Source: Mycobacterium adipatum
GTDB taxonomy: Bacteria; Actinomycetota; Actinomycetes; Mycobacteriales; Mycobacteriaceae
Length of the DNA stretch: 64,000 nt
Direction: 5' to 3'
Assembly (NCBI RefSeq): GCF_001644575.1
Contig: NZ_CP015596.1
Coordinates: 3,596,001 to 3,660,000 of the forward strand
In this document: in pieces, positions 20,110 to 30,474 of the stretch
Layout: the number at the start of each line of letters is the position of its first letter
Numbering within the stretch: position 1 is the stretch's first letter
Notes under the pieces: model-generated
What the model was told of the DNA's origin: nothing
Databases searched by the model: none
Seen by the model: only the letters and a program-made list of their open reading frames with translations
Position numbers and translations under genes: made by a program

Positions 20110-23100
20110 TCAACCACCCAGGCAGCCGGGGCCCAGCAGCGCCTTGAGGTCGCCCATCAATGCCGAGGACGGTGTCACCCGCAACGACTGATCGAGCTCC
20201 AATGTCGTGATCCGTTCGCCACTGATGAGACGCAGGTGTACCTGCGAGGTCCCGGGATGTCGCGCCAGCACTTGTTTGAGGGCGCTCACCTTGTCATGGG
20301 TGCATTGCCGGGTCGGCAGGCTGACCGCGACCGGCCGGTCCCCCTGCGCGTTCGAGAAGTCCGGCACCACAAGGTCATTGGCGATAAGCGAGATCCGGTC
20401 ATCCCGGATGGCCACCTTCGCGCCGACGATGACCACCGCGTCGTCGGCGATATCGGCGCCGAACGCCGTGTAGGTCTGCGGGAAGAACAACACCTCGATA
20501 CCGCCGGTGAGATCCTCCACCTGGGCCGAGGCCCAGGGCAATCCGTTCTTGTTCACCCGACGGTTCACCGAGGCGAGGATGCCGCCGATGCGGACCTGGG
20601 TGTCGTTGGCGATATCGCCCTCCAGGATCGCCGGGATCTGGGTGTCGACCTGGGCGGTCAGCAGGTGGGCCACCCCGTCGAGCGGATGGCCGGACACGTA
20701 AAGACCCAGCATCTCGCGCTCCAGGGCCAGCTTGTGTTTGTCCTCCCACTCCCCCTCCGGCACCGGAATCGTGAACACCGACTCCATCCCGGAATCGGCG
20801 TCCCCGCCACCGAACAGATCGAACTGGCCGATGGCCTCGGCCTTCTTGGTGCCCAGCACCGAGTCCACCGCGTCGGCGTGCACCAGGAACAGGCCCTTAC
20901 GCGGGTGGCCCAGTGAATCGAACGCCCCGGCCTTGATCAGCGATTCGGTCACCTTCTTGTTGCAGGCGCCGATATCGATCTTGTTGAGGTAGTCCGAGAA
21001 GTCGGTGTACTTACCTTTGTCGTTGCGCGCGTTGATGATCGACTGCACCACGTTGGCGCCGACGTTGCGCACGCCGCCGAGCCCGTACCGGATGTCGTGG
21101 CCGACCGAGGCGAAGTTGTGCACCGATTCGTTGACATCCGGTGGCAGCACGGTGATCCCGAGCCGGCGGCAGTCCGACAGGTAGATCGCGGCCTTGTCCT
21201 TGTCGTCACCGACCGAGGTCAGCAGCCCGGCCATGTACTCGGCCTGGAAGTTGGCCTTCAGGTACGCGGTCCAGAACGACACCAGCCCGTAGCCGGCGGC
21301 ATGGGACTTGTTGAACGCGTAGCCGGCGAACGGGAGGATGGTGTCCCACAACGCCTTGACCGCGGCCTCGGAGAACCCGTTGGCGGTCATGCCCTCCTTG
21401 AAGCCCTTGTATTCGGCTTCGAGCACTTCGAGTTTCTTCTTGCCCATGGCTTTTCGCAGCGCATCGGCCTTGCCCATGGTGTAGCCGGCGACCTTCTGGG
21501 CGATGAACATGATCTGCTCTTGGTAGACGATCAGACCGTAGGTCTCGGCGAGGATCTCGCGCAGCGGTTCCTCGAGCTCCGGGTGGATCGGTTTGATCGG
21601 CTGCCGGCCGTTCTTGCGGTCGGCGTAGTCGTTGTGCGCGTTCATGCCCATCGGGCCGGGGCGGTACAGCGCGAGCACCGCGACGATATCGTTGAAACCG
21701 GTGGGCTGCATGCGCCGCAGCAGGTCACGCATGGGCCCGCCGTCGAGCTGGAACACACCCAACGTGTCACCGCGCGAAAGCAACTCGTAGGTCGCCGGGT
21801 CATCGAGCGGCAGATGATCCATGTCCAGATCGATACCGCGGTTGGCCTTGATGTTCTCCAGCGCGTCACCGATGACGGTGAGGTTGCGCAGCCCCAGGAA
21901 GTCCATCTTGAGCAGACCGATGGCCTCACAGGACGGGTAGTCCCACCCGGTGATGATCGCACCGTCCTGGGGGCGCTTCCACAGCGGGATCGCGTCGACC
22001 AGCGGCTCGGAGCTCATGATCACCGCACAGGCGTGCACGCCGGCGTTGCGGACCAGACCCTCAAGGCCGCGCGCCGTCTCGTAAATGGTGCGGACATCGG
22101 GGTCGGTGTCCAGCAGAGCCCGCACCTCGGCAGCTTCCTTGTAGCGCTCGTGGTTGGGGTCGGTGATCCCCGACAGCGGAATGTCCTTGGCCATGATCGG
22201 CGGCGGCAGCGCCTTGGTGATCCGATCGGCGATGGCGAAGCCGGGCTGGCCGTAGTTGACGCGGGCCGAATCCTTGAGCGCGGCCTTGGTCTTGATGGTG
22301 CCGAAGGTGATGACCTGCGCGACGCGGTCACTGCCCCACTTGTCCGACGCGTAACGCACCATCTCGCCGCGCCGGCGGTCGTCGAAGTCGATATCGATAT
22401 CGGGCGCCGACGGGCGCTCCGGGTTCAAGAACCGCTCGAACAGCAGGCCGTGCGGGATCGGGTCGATATTGGTGATGCCCATCGCATAGGCCACCAGTGA
22501 GCCGGCGGCCGAGCCACGACCCGGCCCGACCCGGATGTTCACCGAACGGGCGTAGTTGATCAGGTCGGCGACGATCAGGAAGTACGCCGGGAAACCCTTG
22601 TCGCAGATGACCTTGATCTCGTAGTCGGCCCGGTCCAGGTACTCCTGGCCGGCGCCCTCGGGAAACCGGCGGGCCAGCCCCTGCGTGACCTCGTGACGCA
22701 GCCAGGTCTCCTGGTTGTGCCCTTCGGGTACCGGGAACACCGGCATCCGGTCCCGCGGCGCCCACACCTCGGCGTAGGGCTGCACCCGTTCGGCGATCAG
22801 CAGGGTGGAGTCACAGGCCCCGGGCACCTGCGCGTCCCACAACGCGCGCATATCGGCGGCCGACTTGAGGTAGTAACCGTCACCGTCGAACTTGAACCGG
22901 GCCGGGTCCGACAACGTCTTGCCGGTCTGCACGCACAGCAGCGCCTCGTGGCTGTGCGAGGCCTCCCGCGTCACGTAGTGGCAGTCGTTGGTAGCCAGCG
23001 GCGGGATGCCGAGCTTGCGCCCCACCTCCAGCAGGCCGTCGCGGACACGGCGCTCGATCTCGATACCGTGATCCATCAACTCCAGGAAGAAATTGTCCTT

Positions 23101-23646
23101 GCCGAAGATCTCCTGCCATTTGGCGGCGGCCTCGAGCGCCTCCTTGTCATGGCCCAGCCGCAACCGGGTCTGCACCTCGCCCGAGGGGCAGCCCGTCGTC
23201 GCGATGATGCCCTCGGCGTGCTCGGCGATCAGTTCGGCGTCCATGCGCGACCACTTGCCGAGCTGACCCTCGAAGGAGGCCATCGAGGACAACTTGAACA
23301 GGTTGCGCAGCCCGGTCGCGTTCTCGGCGACCATGGTCATGTGGGTGTAGGCGCCGCTACCGGAGACGTCATCGCCCTTCTGACTGCGATCACCCCACTG
23401 GACACGCTTGGTGTCGAAGCGCGACCCCGGCGCGATATAGGCCTCGATGCCGATGATGGGCTTGATCCCGGCATCGGTGGCGACGTTGTAGAACTCGCTG
23501 GCCCCGAACATGTTTCCGTGGTCGGTCATGCCGATCGCCGGCATCCCCAGGCGCTGCGCCTCGGCCACCATCGGTTTGACCTTCGCGGCACCGTCCAGCA
23601 TCGAGTATTCGGTGTGGTTGTGCAGATGCACGAAGGAGGCACTCAT
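20110..23646 (-). CDS. dnaE1: Replicative DNA polymerase III alpha subunit DnaE1
   Basis: This is the 1178-residue C-family polymerase. The N-terminal PHP domain opens with [16 protein letters not shown], whose His-rich site in mycobacteria is the proofreading exonuclease. The polymerase catalytic aspartates lie in [11 protein letters not shown] (residues ~412-420) and [10 protein letters not shown] (Asp582). The fingers/tandem HhH region follows ([22 protein letters not shown]). An OB domain ([22 protein letters not shown]) and a C-terminal tau-binding-type region end the protein. Length matches M. tuberculosis DnaE1. It is monocistronic by spacing. Confidence 0.97.
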   Translation of the reverse strand: MSASFVHLHNHTEYSMLDGAAKVKPMVAEAQRLGMPAIGMTDHGNMFGASEFYNVATDAGIKPIIGIEAYIAPGSRFDTKRVQWGDRSQKGDDVSGSGAYTHMTMVAENATGLRNLFKLSSMASFEGQLGKWSRMDAELIAEHAEGIIATTGCPSGEVQTRLRLGHDKEALEAAAKWQEIFGKDNFFLELMDHGIEIERRVRDGLLEVGRKLGIPPLATNDCHYVTREASHSHEALLCVQTGKTLSDPARFKFDGDGYYLKSAADMRALWDAQVPGACDSTLLIAERVQPYAEVWAPRDRMPVFPVPEGHNQETWLRHEVTQGLARRFPEGAGQEYLDRADYEIKVICDKGFPAYFLIVADLINYARSVNIRVGPGRGSAAGSLVAYAMGITNIDPIPHGLLFERFLNPERPSAPDIDIDFDDRRRGEMVRYASDKWGSDRVAQVITFGTIKTKAALKDSARVNYGQPGFAIADRITKALPPPIMAKDIPLSGITDPNHERYKEAAEVRALLDTDPDVRTIYETARGLEGLVRNAGVHACAVIMSSEPLVDAIPLWKRPQDGAIITGWDYPSCEAIGLLKMDFLGLRNLTVIGDALENIKANRGIDLDMDHLPLDDPATYELLSRGDTLGVFQLDGGPMRDLLRRMQPTGFNDIVAVLALYRPGPMGMNAHNDYADRKNGRQPIKPIHPELEEPLREILAETYGLIVYQEQIMFIAQKVAGYTMGKADALRKAMGKKKLEVLEAEYKGFKEGMTANGFSEAAVKALWDTILPFAGYAFNKSHAAGYGLVSFWTAYLKANFQAEYMAGLLTSVGDDKDKAAIYLSDCRRLGITVLPPDVNESVHNFASVGHDIRYGLGGVRNVGANVVQSIINARNDKGKYTDFSDYLNKIDIGACNKKVTESLIKAGAFDSLGHPRKGLFLVHADAVDSVLGTKKAEAIGQFDLFGGGDADSGMESVFTIPVPEGEWEDKHKLALEREMLGLYVSGHPLDGVAHLLTAQVDTQIPAILEGDIANDTQVRIGGILASVNRRVNKNGLPWASAQVEDLTGGIEVLFFPQTYTAFGADIADDAVVIVGAKVAIRDDRISLIANDLVVPDFSNAQGDRPVAVSLPTRQCTHDKVSALKQVLARHPGTSQVHLRLISGERITTLELDQSLRVTPSSALMGDLKALLGPGCLGG

Positions 23647-23781
23647 AGGGTCGCCAGTCTATTGGTCCGCTCCGACAGTTCCGGGCGTGTCGCGTGACGT
23701 GTCTTGCGCCCCGCCCCGCACGGGTGCTGCGGGCCCCGCGTGACCCCGCGACCGAAGGTCTCACATAACCGGCGGCGGCTG

Positions 23782-23787
23782 TATCGT
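23782..23787 (+). promoter_or_regulatory. -10 element of the DrrABC-type exporter operon
   Basis: TATCGT ends 8 nt before the GTG of the ATPase gene, again with no ribosome-binding site. The same hexamer precedes the small membrane protein gene at 18826. Confidence 0.5.
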
Positions 23788-23795
23788 ATGACTCC

Positions 23796-24728
23796 GTGAT
23801 CGAGCTCAATAATGTCGCCAAGACATTCGGCGGCAGCGTTCCCGCCCTGCGCGACGTGAGCTTTTCCGTTCCCACCGGGTCGGTGCTGGGGTTGCTGGGA
23901 CACAACGGCGCCGGCAAGACGACGACGGTCAAGATCCTGTCCACCTTGCTCACGCCCAGTTCCGGCCAGGCGATCGTCGCCGGCTACGACGTCGCCCGCG
24001 AACCCGCCAAGGTGCGCCGCAACATCGGGGTCACCGGTCAGGACGCCGCGCTGGATCCGCGACTGACCGGTCGGGAGAATCTCGTGTTGTTCGGGCGGCT
24101 GCGCGGCCTGCGCAAGGCGCAGGCCCGCGCGCGCGCCGACGAACTCATCGCCCAGTTCGACATGGGCCACGCGGCCGACCGACAGGTCAACGGGTACTCC
24201 GGCGGTATGCGCCGGCGTATCGATATCGCCATCTCGCTGGTGGTGCTGCCCAAGGTGCTCTTCCTCGACGAGCCGACCACCGGTCTGGACCCGCGCAGCC
24301 GCCGCGACGTGTGGAACCTGGTCGGCTCGATGAAGGCTCAGGGCATCACGGTGCTGCTGACCACGCAGTACCTGGAGGAGGCCGACCTGCTCAGCGACTC
24401 CATCGTCATCCTCAACGCCGGACAGATCGTCGCCCAGGGCACCGCCGACGAACTCAAGCGCCAGACCGGATCCAGCTACTGCGAGATGACACCACTGGAC
24501 CCCGACGACCTGCCGCGGATCGCGGCCGCGCTGTCGGACTTCGACGAGGTCGAGGTCGACACCGATGCCACGACGGTGTCCGTCCCGGCGCCCAAGGGCG
24601 TCGCGACCCTGAGCGAGGTCTTCCGGCGGATGGATGAGATCGGTGTCGAACTCATCGACATCTCGCTGCGCAGGCCGTCGCTGGACGAGGTGTTCCTGCA
24701 CCTCACCGCCCCGGTCACCACGACGTGA
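23796..24728 (+). CDS. DrrA-type ABC transporter ATP-binding protein
   Basis: This 310-residue ATPase is of the daunorubicin-resistance/ABC-2 exporter class. Walker A GHNGAGKTT starts at Gly35, the signature is YSGGMRRR, and Walker B VLFLDEPTTGLD is followed by the His-loop position (LLTTQYLEEAD, where the usual His is Gln). A C-terminal DrrA-type domain (~220-310) ends in SLRRPSLDEVFLHLTA. It overlaps the first permease gene by 4 nt. It should power export of a lipophilic compound with the two following permeases; the substrate cannot be inferred from sequence. Confidence 0.9.
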   Translation: MIELNNVAKTFGGSVPALRDVSFSVPTGSVLGLLGHNGAGKTTTVKILSTLLTPSSGQAIVAGYDVAREPAKVRRNIGVTGQDAALDPRLTGRENLVLFGRLRGLRKAQARARADELIAQFDMGHAADRQVNGYSGGMRRRIDIAISLVVLPKVLFLDEPTTGLDPRSRRDVWNLVGSMKAQGITVLLTTQYLEEADLLSDSIVILNAGQIVAQGTADELKRQTGSSYCEMTPLDPDDLPRIAAALSDFDEVEVDTDATTVSVPAPKGVATLSEVFRRMDEIGVELIDISLRRPSLDEVFLHLTAPVTTT

Positions 24729-25462
24729 CGGCGGTAGCGATCCTCTCGGCCCGCATCCTGCGCAAGGGCCGGGTGGATTTGGCGTTCGCCGCCCTCGTGC
24801 CGATCAGCGGGTTGATCGGGCTGACTTTCCTGCTGCGCGACATCATCTCGACCGGGGAGATGAGCTACGCCCAGTACGTGCTGCCCGCGATCGTCGTCCA
24901 GGCGATGCTGTTCGGCGCGCTCACCACCACCGACCGGGCGGCCTGGGAGAAGGTCAGCGGGATCGGCGCACGGATGCGCACGCTGCCCATCTCGCCCTAT
25001 GCACCGCTGATGGCCCGGATGACCTACTGCCTTGTGCGCGGCGTGCTGGCGCTGGCCGCCTCGTTCCTGGCCGCGTACCTGTTCGGCTTCCGGCTGGACC
25101 GCGGGATCGGCTACGCCGCGGCGTTCGTCGCGCTGGCACTGGTGCTGACGCTGGCGCTGTCGTTGGGCGCCGACGCGATCGGGGCCAAGGCGGGTCGCAC
25201 CGAGGTCGCCAGCCAGATCCTGCTGGTGCCGCAGTTGCTGCTGGTGCTGCTGTCCACCGGGATCGCGCCGTTGGATGCCTTCCCGACCTGGCTGGCCCCG
25301 TTCGTGCAGTACCAACCGATCTCCCAGATCACCGAGACGCTGCGCGGATTCACCAGCGGCCAGGTCGTGACCGGCAACCTGGTCACCAGCCTGGCCTGGT
25401 GCATCGGGATGCTGGTCGTGTTCGGCACCATCGCCATCCGAATCCAGGGGCGCCGGCCATGA
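24725..25462 (+). CDS. ABC-2 type exporter permease, first
   Basis: This 245-residue membrane protein has six hydrophobic segments, among them AFAALVPISGLIGLTFLL, YVLPAIVVQAMLFGAL, LALAASFLAAYLFGF and ILLVPQLLLVLLSTGIAPL. The ABC-2 permease C-terminal signature WLAPFVQYQPISQITETLRGF is present. The GTG start overlaps the ATPase stop, and the stop overlaps the next ATG by 4 nt, so three proteins are made from one message. Confidence 0.88.
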   Translation: MTAVAILSARILRKGRVDLAFAALVPISGLIGLTFLLRDIISTGEMSYAQYVLPAIVVQAMLFGALTTTDRAAWEKVSGIGARMRTLPISPYAPLMARMTYCLVRGVLALAASFLAAYLFGFRLDRGIGYAAAFVALALVLTLALSLGADAIGAKAGRTEVASQILLVPQLLLVLLSTGIAPLDAFPTWLAPFVQYQPISQITETLRGFTSGQVVTGNLVTSLAWCIGMLVVFGTIAIRIQGRRP

Positions 25463-26253
25463 CCACGAGCTCACAGCACGAACACTCGCTGATGACGGAG
25501 AGCTGGATTTTCGCCGGCCGGCTGTTCATCCAATGGCGTCGTTACCCCATGGTGCCGCTGCAGGCGCTGCTCTTCCCGACCGGCCTGCTGATCATCTACG
25601 GGCTGCTCGTCGGCAAATCGATGACCCGGATCACCGGCAACAGCGGTATCGACCTGTTGATCCCGGTCTGCGCCCTGGCCGGGGCGATGTCCGCCGCGGT
25701 CGGCGCCGGTCTGGCCGTGCCCTACGACCGGGACAGTGGCCTACTCACCCGGTTGTGGATCATGCCGGTGCATCGCACCGCCCCGCTGACCGGCGCCCTG
25801 CTGGCCGAAGCGGTACGTACCTTCGCCGGCACCGCACTGGTGGTCGTCACCGCCTACGTGCTGGGTTTTCACTTCCAGGGCGGCTGGCCCGGGATGATCG
25901 TCTATCTGCTGATACCGGTCGTCGTGGTCGTCGTCTTCGCCACCATCGTCATCACTCTGGCACTGCGGCCCCAGGGCCGGATCATCCTCACCTGGACGCA
26001 GAGTGGCTGCATGGGCCTGGCTTTCGCCACGCTCATCCCCCTCGACCGGATCCCGGCGGTGCTGCGCCCGCTGGCCGAATACCAACCGATCGCCCCGCCC
26101 GCCGCCGCGATGCGGGCGCTGTCCTCGGGCGGCGACCTGATGCAGCCGCTGCTGCTGACGCTGCTGTGGACGGTGGTGCTCGGCGCGCTGTTCGTGCCGG
26201 CCACCGTGCGCGGCTACCGGGCGGCCGTCGAGGGCGGCAAGCTCGACGGCTAG
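25459..26253 (+). CDS. ABC-2 type exporter permease, second
   Basis: This 264-residue permease is paralogous to the preceding one. Hydrophobic segments include LQALLFPTGLLIIYGLLVG, LIPVCALAGAMSAAVGAGLAV, TALVVVTAYVLGF, MIVYLLIPVVVVVVFATIVITLAL and LLLTLLWTVVLGALFVPA. LAEYQPIAPPAAAMRAL is the family's late conserved block. Two different permease subunits with one ATPase is the DrrABC arrangement. The open frame extends upstream, but the ATG at the 4-nt overlap is the natural start. It converges with the GT2 gene, 4 nt apart. Confidence 0.87.
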   Translation: MTTSSQHEHSLMTESWIFAGRLFIQWRRYPMVPLQALLFPTGLLIIYGLLVGKSMTRITGNSGIDLLIPVCALAGAMSAAVGAGLAVPYDRDSGLLTRLWIMPVHRTAPLTGALLAEAVRTFAGTALVVVTAYVLGFHFQGGWPGMIVYLLIPVVVVVVFATIVITLALRPQGRIILTWTQSGCMGLAFATLIPLDRIPAVLRPLAEYQPIAPPAAAMRALSSGGDLMQPLLLTLLWTVVLGALFVPATVRGYRAAVEGGKLDG

Positions 26254-26257
26254 CGCG

Positions 26258-27190
26258 TTACCCGGAGTCCGGGCCCGGGGCGACGTCGAAGCGGGCCGGC
26301 ATCTCGAACTCCGAGCGCTTCAGCCACGCCGAGACGAAGCCGTACTGAAACGCCAGGCCGACCACCGCGTTGGCCGCGAGTTCGCCGACGGGTCGCCGCA
26401 TCTCGGCGCGCAGCGTCCGCCATGCCTCGGTCGGCGACAGCTTGGCCGACGGGTGGCCCGCGGCGCCGCCGCTCTCGTGGCGATGCGCCCAGCGCAGATA
26501 GGCGTTGCTGTGCCCGTAGCGCTTCCACTGGCTGCCCATGTCCCGCATCGAGGCCCGCGGCTCCCACTCCATGAGCACCCGGGTATCGGTGGCGATCGTG
26601 CCGTCGGTCTGCTCCTGGATGCGCCAGCAGATATCGAGGTCGCCACCGCCACGCATGGCGCGGAATCCCCCGACCTTCGCGAAGGCGATCCGGTCGATGC
26701 CGAGGTTGGCCGTGGGATAGTAGTCGGGTTTGGGGGGCACCATCCCGATGGTGGCCTTCATCGCCCCACCCCCGCGCGGCAGCATGAACGGTTGCATCCT
26801 GGCCGCCATCCGGGCGGCCACGGTCGGGCCGGACACGGTGCGAACGTTGGTGCACGACAGTGCGACTCCGGGCCGGTTCTGCAGCGCCCGGTGTGCGTCG
26901 AGCAGTCCCGGCAGTGGGCGACAGCGGCCGTCGATGAACAGCAGAATGTCGGCGATGGAGCCGCTCGCGGCCAGCTGGCGCGCGTAATAGGGACCCCGGC
27001 TCTCGGTCACCGTCACCACCTGGGCGCCCAGGGCGCGGGCCACCGCCTCGGTCTCGTCGGTGGAGGCGTCGTTGACGACGGTGACACGGTCACCGTCGGA
27101 AAGCTGATCCAGCAAGGGCTGCAACAGCTTCGGCAAGTGCTCGGCCATATCCCGGACCGGGATGATGACGTCGATGGACTGCTTCGCCAT
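26258..27190 (-). CDS. Family 2 glycosyltransferase
   Basis: This is a 310-residue GT2 enzyme. IDVIIPVRDMAEHLPKLLQPL is the nucleotide-binding start, VTVVNDASTDETEAVARAL the first aspartate loop, and LLFIDGRCRPLPGLLDA the metal-binding region (DxR instead of the usual DxD). Later, GGFRAMRGGGDLDICWRIQEQ supplies the ED/DxD-like acceptor acid and (Q/R)xxRW-like contacts. It has no clear membrane helix. The ugd-like gene ends 3 nt upstream on the same strand, so the pair form an operon in which UDP-glucuronate could be the donor. That donor assignment is inference. Confidence 0.85.
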   Translation of the reverse strand: MAKQSIDVIIPVRDMAEHLPKLLQPLLDQLSDGDRVTVVNDASTDETEAVARALGAQVVTVTESRGPYYARQLAASGSIADILLFIDGRCRPLPGLLDAHRALQNRPGVALSCTNVRTVSGPTVAARMAARMQPFMLPRGGGAMKATIGMVPPKPDYYPTANLGIDRIAFAKVGGFRAMRGGGDLDICWRIQEQTDGTIATDTRVLMEWEPRASMRDMGSQWKRYGHSNAYLRWAHRHESGGAAGHPSAKLSPTEAWRTLRAEMRRPVGELAANAVVGLAFQYGFVSAWLKRSEFEMPARFDVAPGPDSG

Positions 27191-27193
27191 GGG

Positions 27194-28516
27194 TCAGCCG
27201 GTCAACCCACCGCGGCCCAGGCTGTACACCTGCCAACCCGCACCGGTCCAGTAGTCGCGGTCGATGGCATTGCGGGTGTCGAGCAGCCGGGCCTGTTTGA
27301 CGACCGACCGGAACGAGGCCGGATCGATATTGCAGTATTCGTCCCATTCGGTCGCCAGGACGATCAGATCGGCATTGCGGCAGGCTTCTTCGGCGCTGTC
27401 GAAGTACCCGAGCGTCGGGAACCGGGCCTTGGCGTTCTCGATCGCCTTGGGGTCGTGGACCCGCACGTCGGCACCCTTGAGGTGCATGGCCGCGGCCACG
27501 TTGAGGGCCGGCGAATCGCGGACATCATCACTGTTGGGCTTGAACGCCGCGCCCAGCACCGCGATGCTCTTGCCGAGGAAGTCACCGCCGACGAGGGCGC
27601 GCGCCACCGCCACGGCCTTTTCGCGGCGGCGCAGGTTGATCTTGTCGACCTCGTGCAGGAACCGCAGCGCGTCCGAGGCGCCCAACTCACCGGCCCGGGC
27701 GCTGAAGGCGCGGATGTCCTTGGGCAGGCACCCGCCGCCGAAACCCAAGCCCGCGTTGAGGAACCGCTTTCCGATCCGGTCGTCGTAGCCCAGCGCGCGA
27801 CTGAGCGTCACGACGTCGGCGTCCACGATCTCGCATACCTCGGCCATCGCGTTGATGAAGGAGATCTTGGTGGCCAGGAAGGCGTTGGCGGCCACCTTCA
27901 CCAGTTCCGAGGTCGGAAGATCCGCGGTCAAATGCGGGGTTCCGGCCTCGATGATCGAGCCGTACACCTCCTGCAGGGTCTTCTCGGCGTATTCGGAGGT
28001 GACGCCGAAGACCAGGCGGTCCGGTGCCAAGGTGTCCTCGATCGCCTTGCCTTCCCGGAGGAACTCCGGGTTCCAGGCAACCTCGAGACGATGCTCCGAA
28101 GAGGTCTCGGCCACCTCGGCGGCCAGCCGCTGCGCGGTCCCCACCGGAACCGTCGACTTGCCGACGACCAGGCCGTCGCAGTCCGCGTGGGCGGCAACCG
28201 AGCGGAAGGCGCTGTCGACGTAGGCGATGTTGGCCGCATCCGAGCCGGCCAGCTGCGGGGTGCCCACACACACGAAGTGCACGCTGGCCCCCGTGACGGC
28301 CTCCTGCACGGACTGGGTGAACCGGAGCCGGCCGGTGGCGAGCACCTCGGCGAGCAGCTCGTCGAACCCGGGCTCATAGAACGGTGAGGCGCCGGTGGAC
28401 AGCGTGGCGATCTTGGCGGCGTCGGTGTCGTAGGCGACGACCTCGTGCCCGATATGGGCCATGCACGCGGCGTGCACCGCGCCCAGGTAGCCCGTTCCGA
28501 TCACACTCATCTTCAT
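27194..28516 (-). CDS. UDP-glucose/GDP-mannose 6-dehydrogenase family protein
   Basis: This is a 440-residue NAD-dependent sugar-nucleotide dehydrogenase. The Rossmann start MSVIGTGYLGAVHAACMAHIGHEVVAYD is followed by VGKSTVPVGTA and WNPEFLREGKA. LVKVAANAFLATKISFINAMAEVC comes next, then the catalytic cysteine Cys263 in GFGGGCLPKD. GAAFKPNSDDVRDSPALNVA opens the C-terminal domain. UDP-glucose is the likeliest substrate, giving UDP-glucuronate. The start at MKMSVIG removes a 54-residue upstream extension that is not protein-like. It is the first gene before the GT2 gene, facing an 842-nt non-coding stretch. Confidence 0.88.
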   Translation of the reverse strand: MKMSVIGTGYLGAVHAACMAHIGHEVVAYDTDAAKIATLSTGASPFYEPGFDELLAEVLATGRLRFTQSVQEAVTGASVHFVCVGTPQLAGSDAANIAYVDSAFRSVAAHADCDGLVVGKSTVPVGTAQRLAAEVAETSSEHRLEVAWNPEFLREGKAIEDTLAPDRLVFGVTSEYAEKTLQEVYGSIIEAGTPHLTADLPTSELVKVAANAFLATKISFINAMAEVCEIVDADVVTLSRALGYDDRIGKRFLNAGLGFGGGCLPKDIRAFSARAGELGASDALRFLHEVDKINLRRREKAVAVARALVGGDFLGKSIAVLGAAFKPNSDDVRDSPALNVAAAMHLKGADVRVHDPKAIENAKARFPTLGYFDSAEEACRNADLIVLATEWDEYCNIDPASFRSVVKQARLLDTRNAIDRDYWTGAGWQVYSLGRGGLTG

Positions 28517-29358
28517 CTGACTGAACTCCAGGCGGTAGCGGTATGTGGTGAGCACGCAGAGGGCGGCATATGCAGGCAAGATCGGTGATCGGCTGCGGTT
28601 TTTGTCGCACAGGGATCGGGTCTGCCCGCCAAGAATTTCTCCTTGCCTATGAGATGCCTGCCAGGTACCGAGTCCCACGCCGGGCGGGCCGGCTGGAGAC
28701 GCTGAGCCATCGACGCTAAGTACACCACATCGCGGCGGCGCCGTTACGCCTAGTCAACCCTCGCGGCACATCGTGCGGACCCGGCCGGCCGAGCTCGGAG
28801 AAGATTGCCGGCGCAAACACGGGCCGGCCCGTGAGCCCGGCGGTGACTAACCGCGCACGGGTCGCGACAGCCAACACCAGACACCCGCTGCCAGATTCGC
28901 CAACGGACCTTCGGCGGGCGGACTCGCGCGCCCGCCCCGCGTTGCCGGATCGGGTAACCCCCAGGGTTGCGATCACGTCAATTAACGCGCCGCACCGGCG
29001 GGGCACCCTCGCCGCACCCCCGCGGACCCGAAACCCCGGCGCAGTCAGAATATACTGCCCTTCAATACCTTTGAGGTCATCCGCCGGGACGAACAGCGCC
29101 GGCCACCGCCGCAGCGACACCGCCCGCGACACCGCGGCCCCCCCGTGGTGGCAAACCGGGCAGACTTTGCCCCAACCACACCTGCTGCGACGGCGACGGC
29201 CCTCCGGCACCTCGGGCATCGATCGCCGGCCACCGGCAGCATCGAGGAAAGTCACACTCTGGCAGCAAATTTGGCACGACATCCGACGACCGGTCACTTT
29301 CGACGCGATCGCGCCGAGAGTCTCCGACGCAGCAAAATCCGCGGTAACGTCTCCCGTC
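28517..29358. other. 842-nt non-coding divergent region
   Basis: No convincing gene is present. A frame open from 28831 runs into the GT4 gene, but its first ~176 codons give Arg/Pro/Thr-rich, unstructured sequence, so I reject it. Local AT-richer patches occur (around 28614-28650 and 29045-29080), unlike flanking genes. Near the right end TAACGT (29345-29350) lies 8 nt before the GT4 ATG. The leftward ugd promoter must also be here. The length is unusual for this window and could hold an undetected sRNA or multiple regulatory sites. Confidence 0.4.
29345..29350 (+). promoter_or_regulatory. -10 element of the GT4-like gene
   Basis: TAACGT fits TANNNT, 8 nt before the ATG at 29359, with no Shine-Dalgarno sequence. 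This supports the short start and a leaderless transcript. Confidence 0.5.
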
Positions 29359-30474
29359 ATGGCCCGCTCGTCCGGTCGCGCCACCCGAACCTCGCCGGCA
29401 CCGTTCACCGGCCTCGACGGTGCTGCCACCGGCCGCGCCGCCGCAGCCGTGCAGGTGCTCGAGTGGCCGCGCTGGCTGAGCACCAACTACCTGCCGAGGA
29501 TCATCGACAGCCTGCGCGACGACGGGGTCACGGTCCACACGCCCTACGTTCTTGCGACCGGCTCAGCACGCCTGCGGGCCGGCGACTGGGTGCACCTGCA
29601 CTGGCCCACCGAGTCGCTCACCCACCGGGTGCGCTGGGTGTACACGGCCCGCGCGATGGCATTTCACCGCCGCCTCCGGCTGCTCAAGGCGCGCGGGGTC
29701 CGCATCGCTTGGACCGCACACAATCTCGTCCCGCACGACGACCCGCACCCGGACCTCGGTCGGCAGTACCGCGCGGAGCTGTTGTCACTGGTGGACCACG
29801 TCTTCATCCACTTTCCGAGCGCTCGCGCGACGCTCGCCTCGGAGTTCGGATACACCGGACCGTGCACCGTCACCCACCATCCGCACTACGTCGACCGGCA
29901 CCCGGTGCCACCCGCGCGGGCGTCGGCGCGCGCCGACCTGGGTTTGCCCGCCGACGGTTTCGTCGCACTGTCGTTCGGAAAGATCCGGCCGTACAAGGGA
30001 ACCGACGACATCATCCGCGCCTTCCTGCAGATGGCCGGCCGCGATGATCGCCTGCTGATCGCCGGCAGCCCCGAGGGCGACGTCTGCGAGATACTCCAGC
30101 TGGCGCATCTCGATGACCGCATTGTGCTGCACGACAGGCGGATTCCCGATGAGGACGTACCGACCTATTTCGCCGCCGCCGACACCGCGGTCGTCTCGCA
30201 TCACGCCTTCTTCACCTCGGGCAGCGCCATGCTTGCCCTCAGCATGGGCTGCCCCCTGGTGGGTCCGGCCATCCATCACCTCGCCGATCTGGCCGGCGGT
30301 GCGCGGGTGTTCCCGACCGGGCCCGGGGTCGACGGCCTGGCCGCCGGGCTGAGCGTGGCGCGCGAACACGCGCGCGGGGTCGATCGCCAGTCGCTGCGGA
30401 ACTGGGCGGCGGCGCACGGCACGTGGCGTGAGGCCGGCACCCGCACGGCAGCCGTCTTCCGGGGGCCGCCGTGA
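29359..30474 (+). CDS. GT4-like (GT-B fold) glycosyltransferase
   Basis: This is a 371-residue GT-B glycosyltransferase. The N-terminal acceptor domain contains VQVLEWPRWLSTNYLPRIIDSL, LRAGDWVHLHWPTE and ARGVRIAWTAHNLVPHD. The C-terminal donor domain starts at FVALSFGKIRPYKGTDDIIRAF and has LLIAGSPEGD and the DEDVPTYFAAADTAVVSHHAFFTSGSAMLALSMGCPLVGP block. There the usual E-x7-E motif is replaced, so retaining chemistry is uncertain. The 4-nt overlap with the FkbM methyltransferase gene means co-translation. With the nearby GT2 and sugar dehydrogenase it suggests surface glycan synthesis. Confidence 0.78.
   Translation: MARSSGRATRTSPAPFTGLDGAATGRAAAAVQVLEWPRWLSTNYLPRIIDSLRDDGVTVHTPYVLATGSARLRAGDWVHLHWPTESLTHRVRWVYTARAMAFHRRLRLLKARGVRIAWTAHNLVPHDDPHPDLGRQYRAELLSLVDHVFIHFPSARATLASEFGYTGPCTVTHHPHYVDRHPVPPARASARADLGLPADGFVALSFGKIRPYKGTDDIIRAFLQMAGRDDRLLIAGSPEGDVCEILQLAHLDDRIVLHDRRIPDEDVPTYFAAADTAVVSHHAFFTSGSAMLALSMGCPLVGPAIHHLADLAGGARVFPTGPGVDGLAAGLSVAREHARGVDRQSLRNWAAAHGTWREAGTRTAAVFRGPP

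Noticed and set aside
28831..29358. N-terminal extension of the GT4-like gene
   Set aside because: The ~176 residues are Arg/Pro/Thr-rich and unstructured, while the ATG at 29359 has a -10 hexamer at the leaderless distance.
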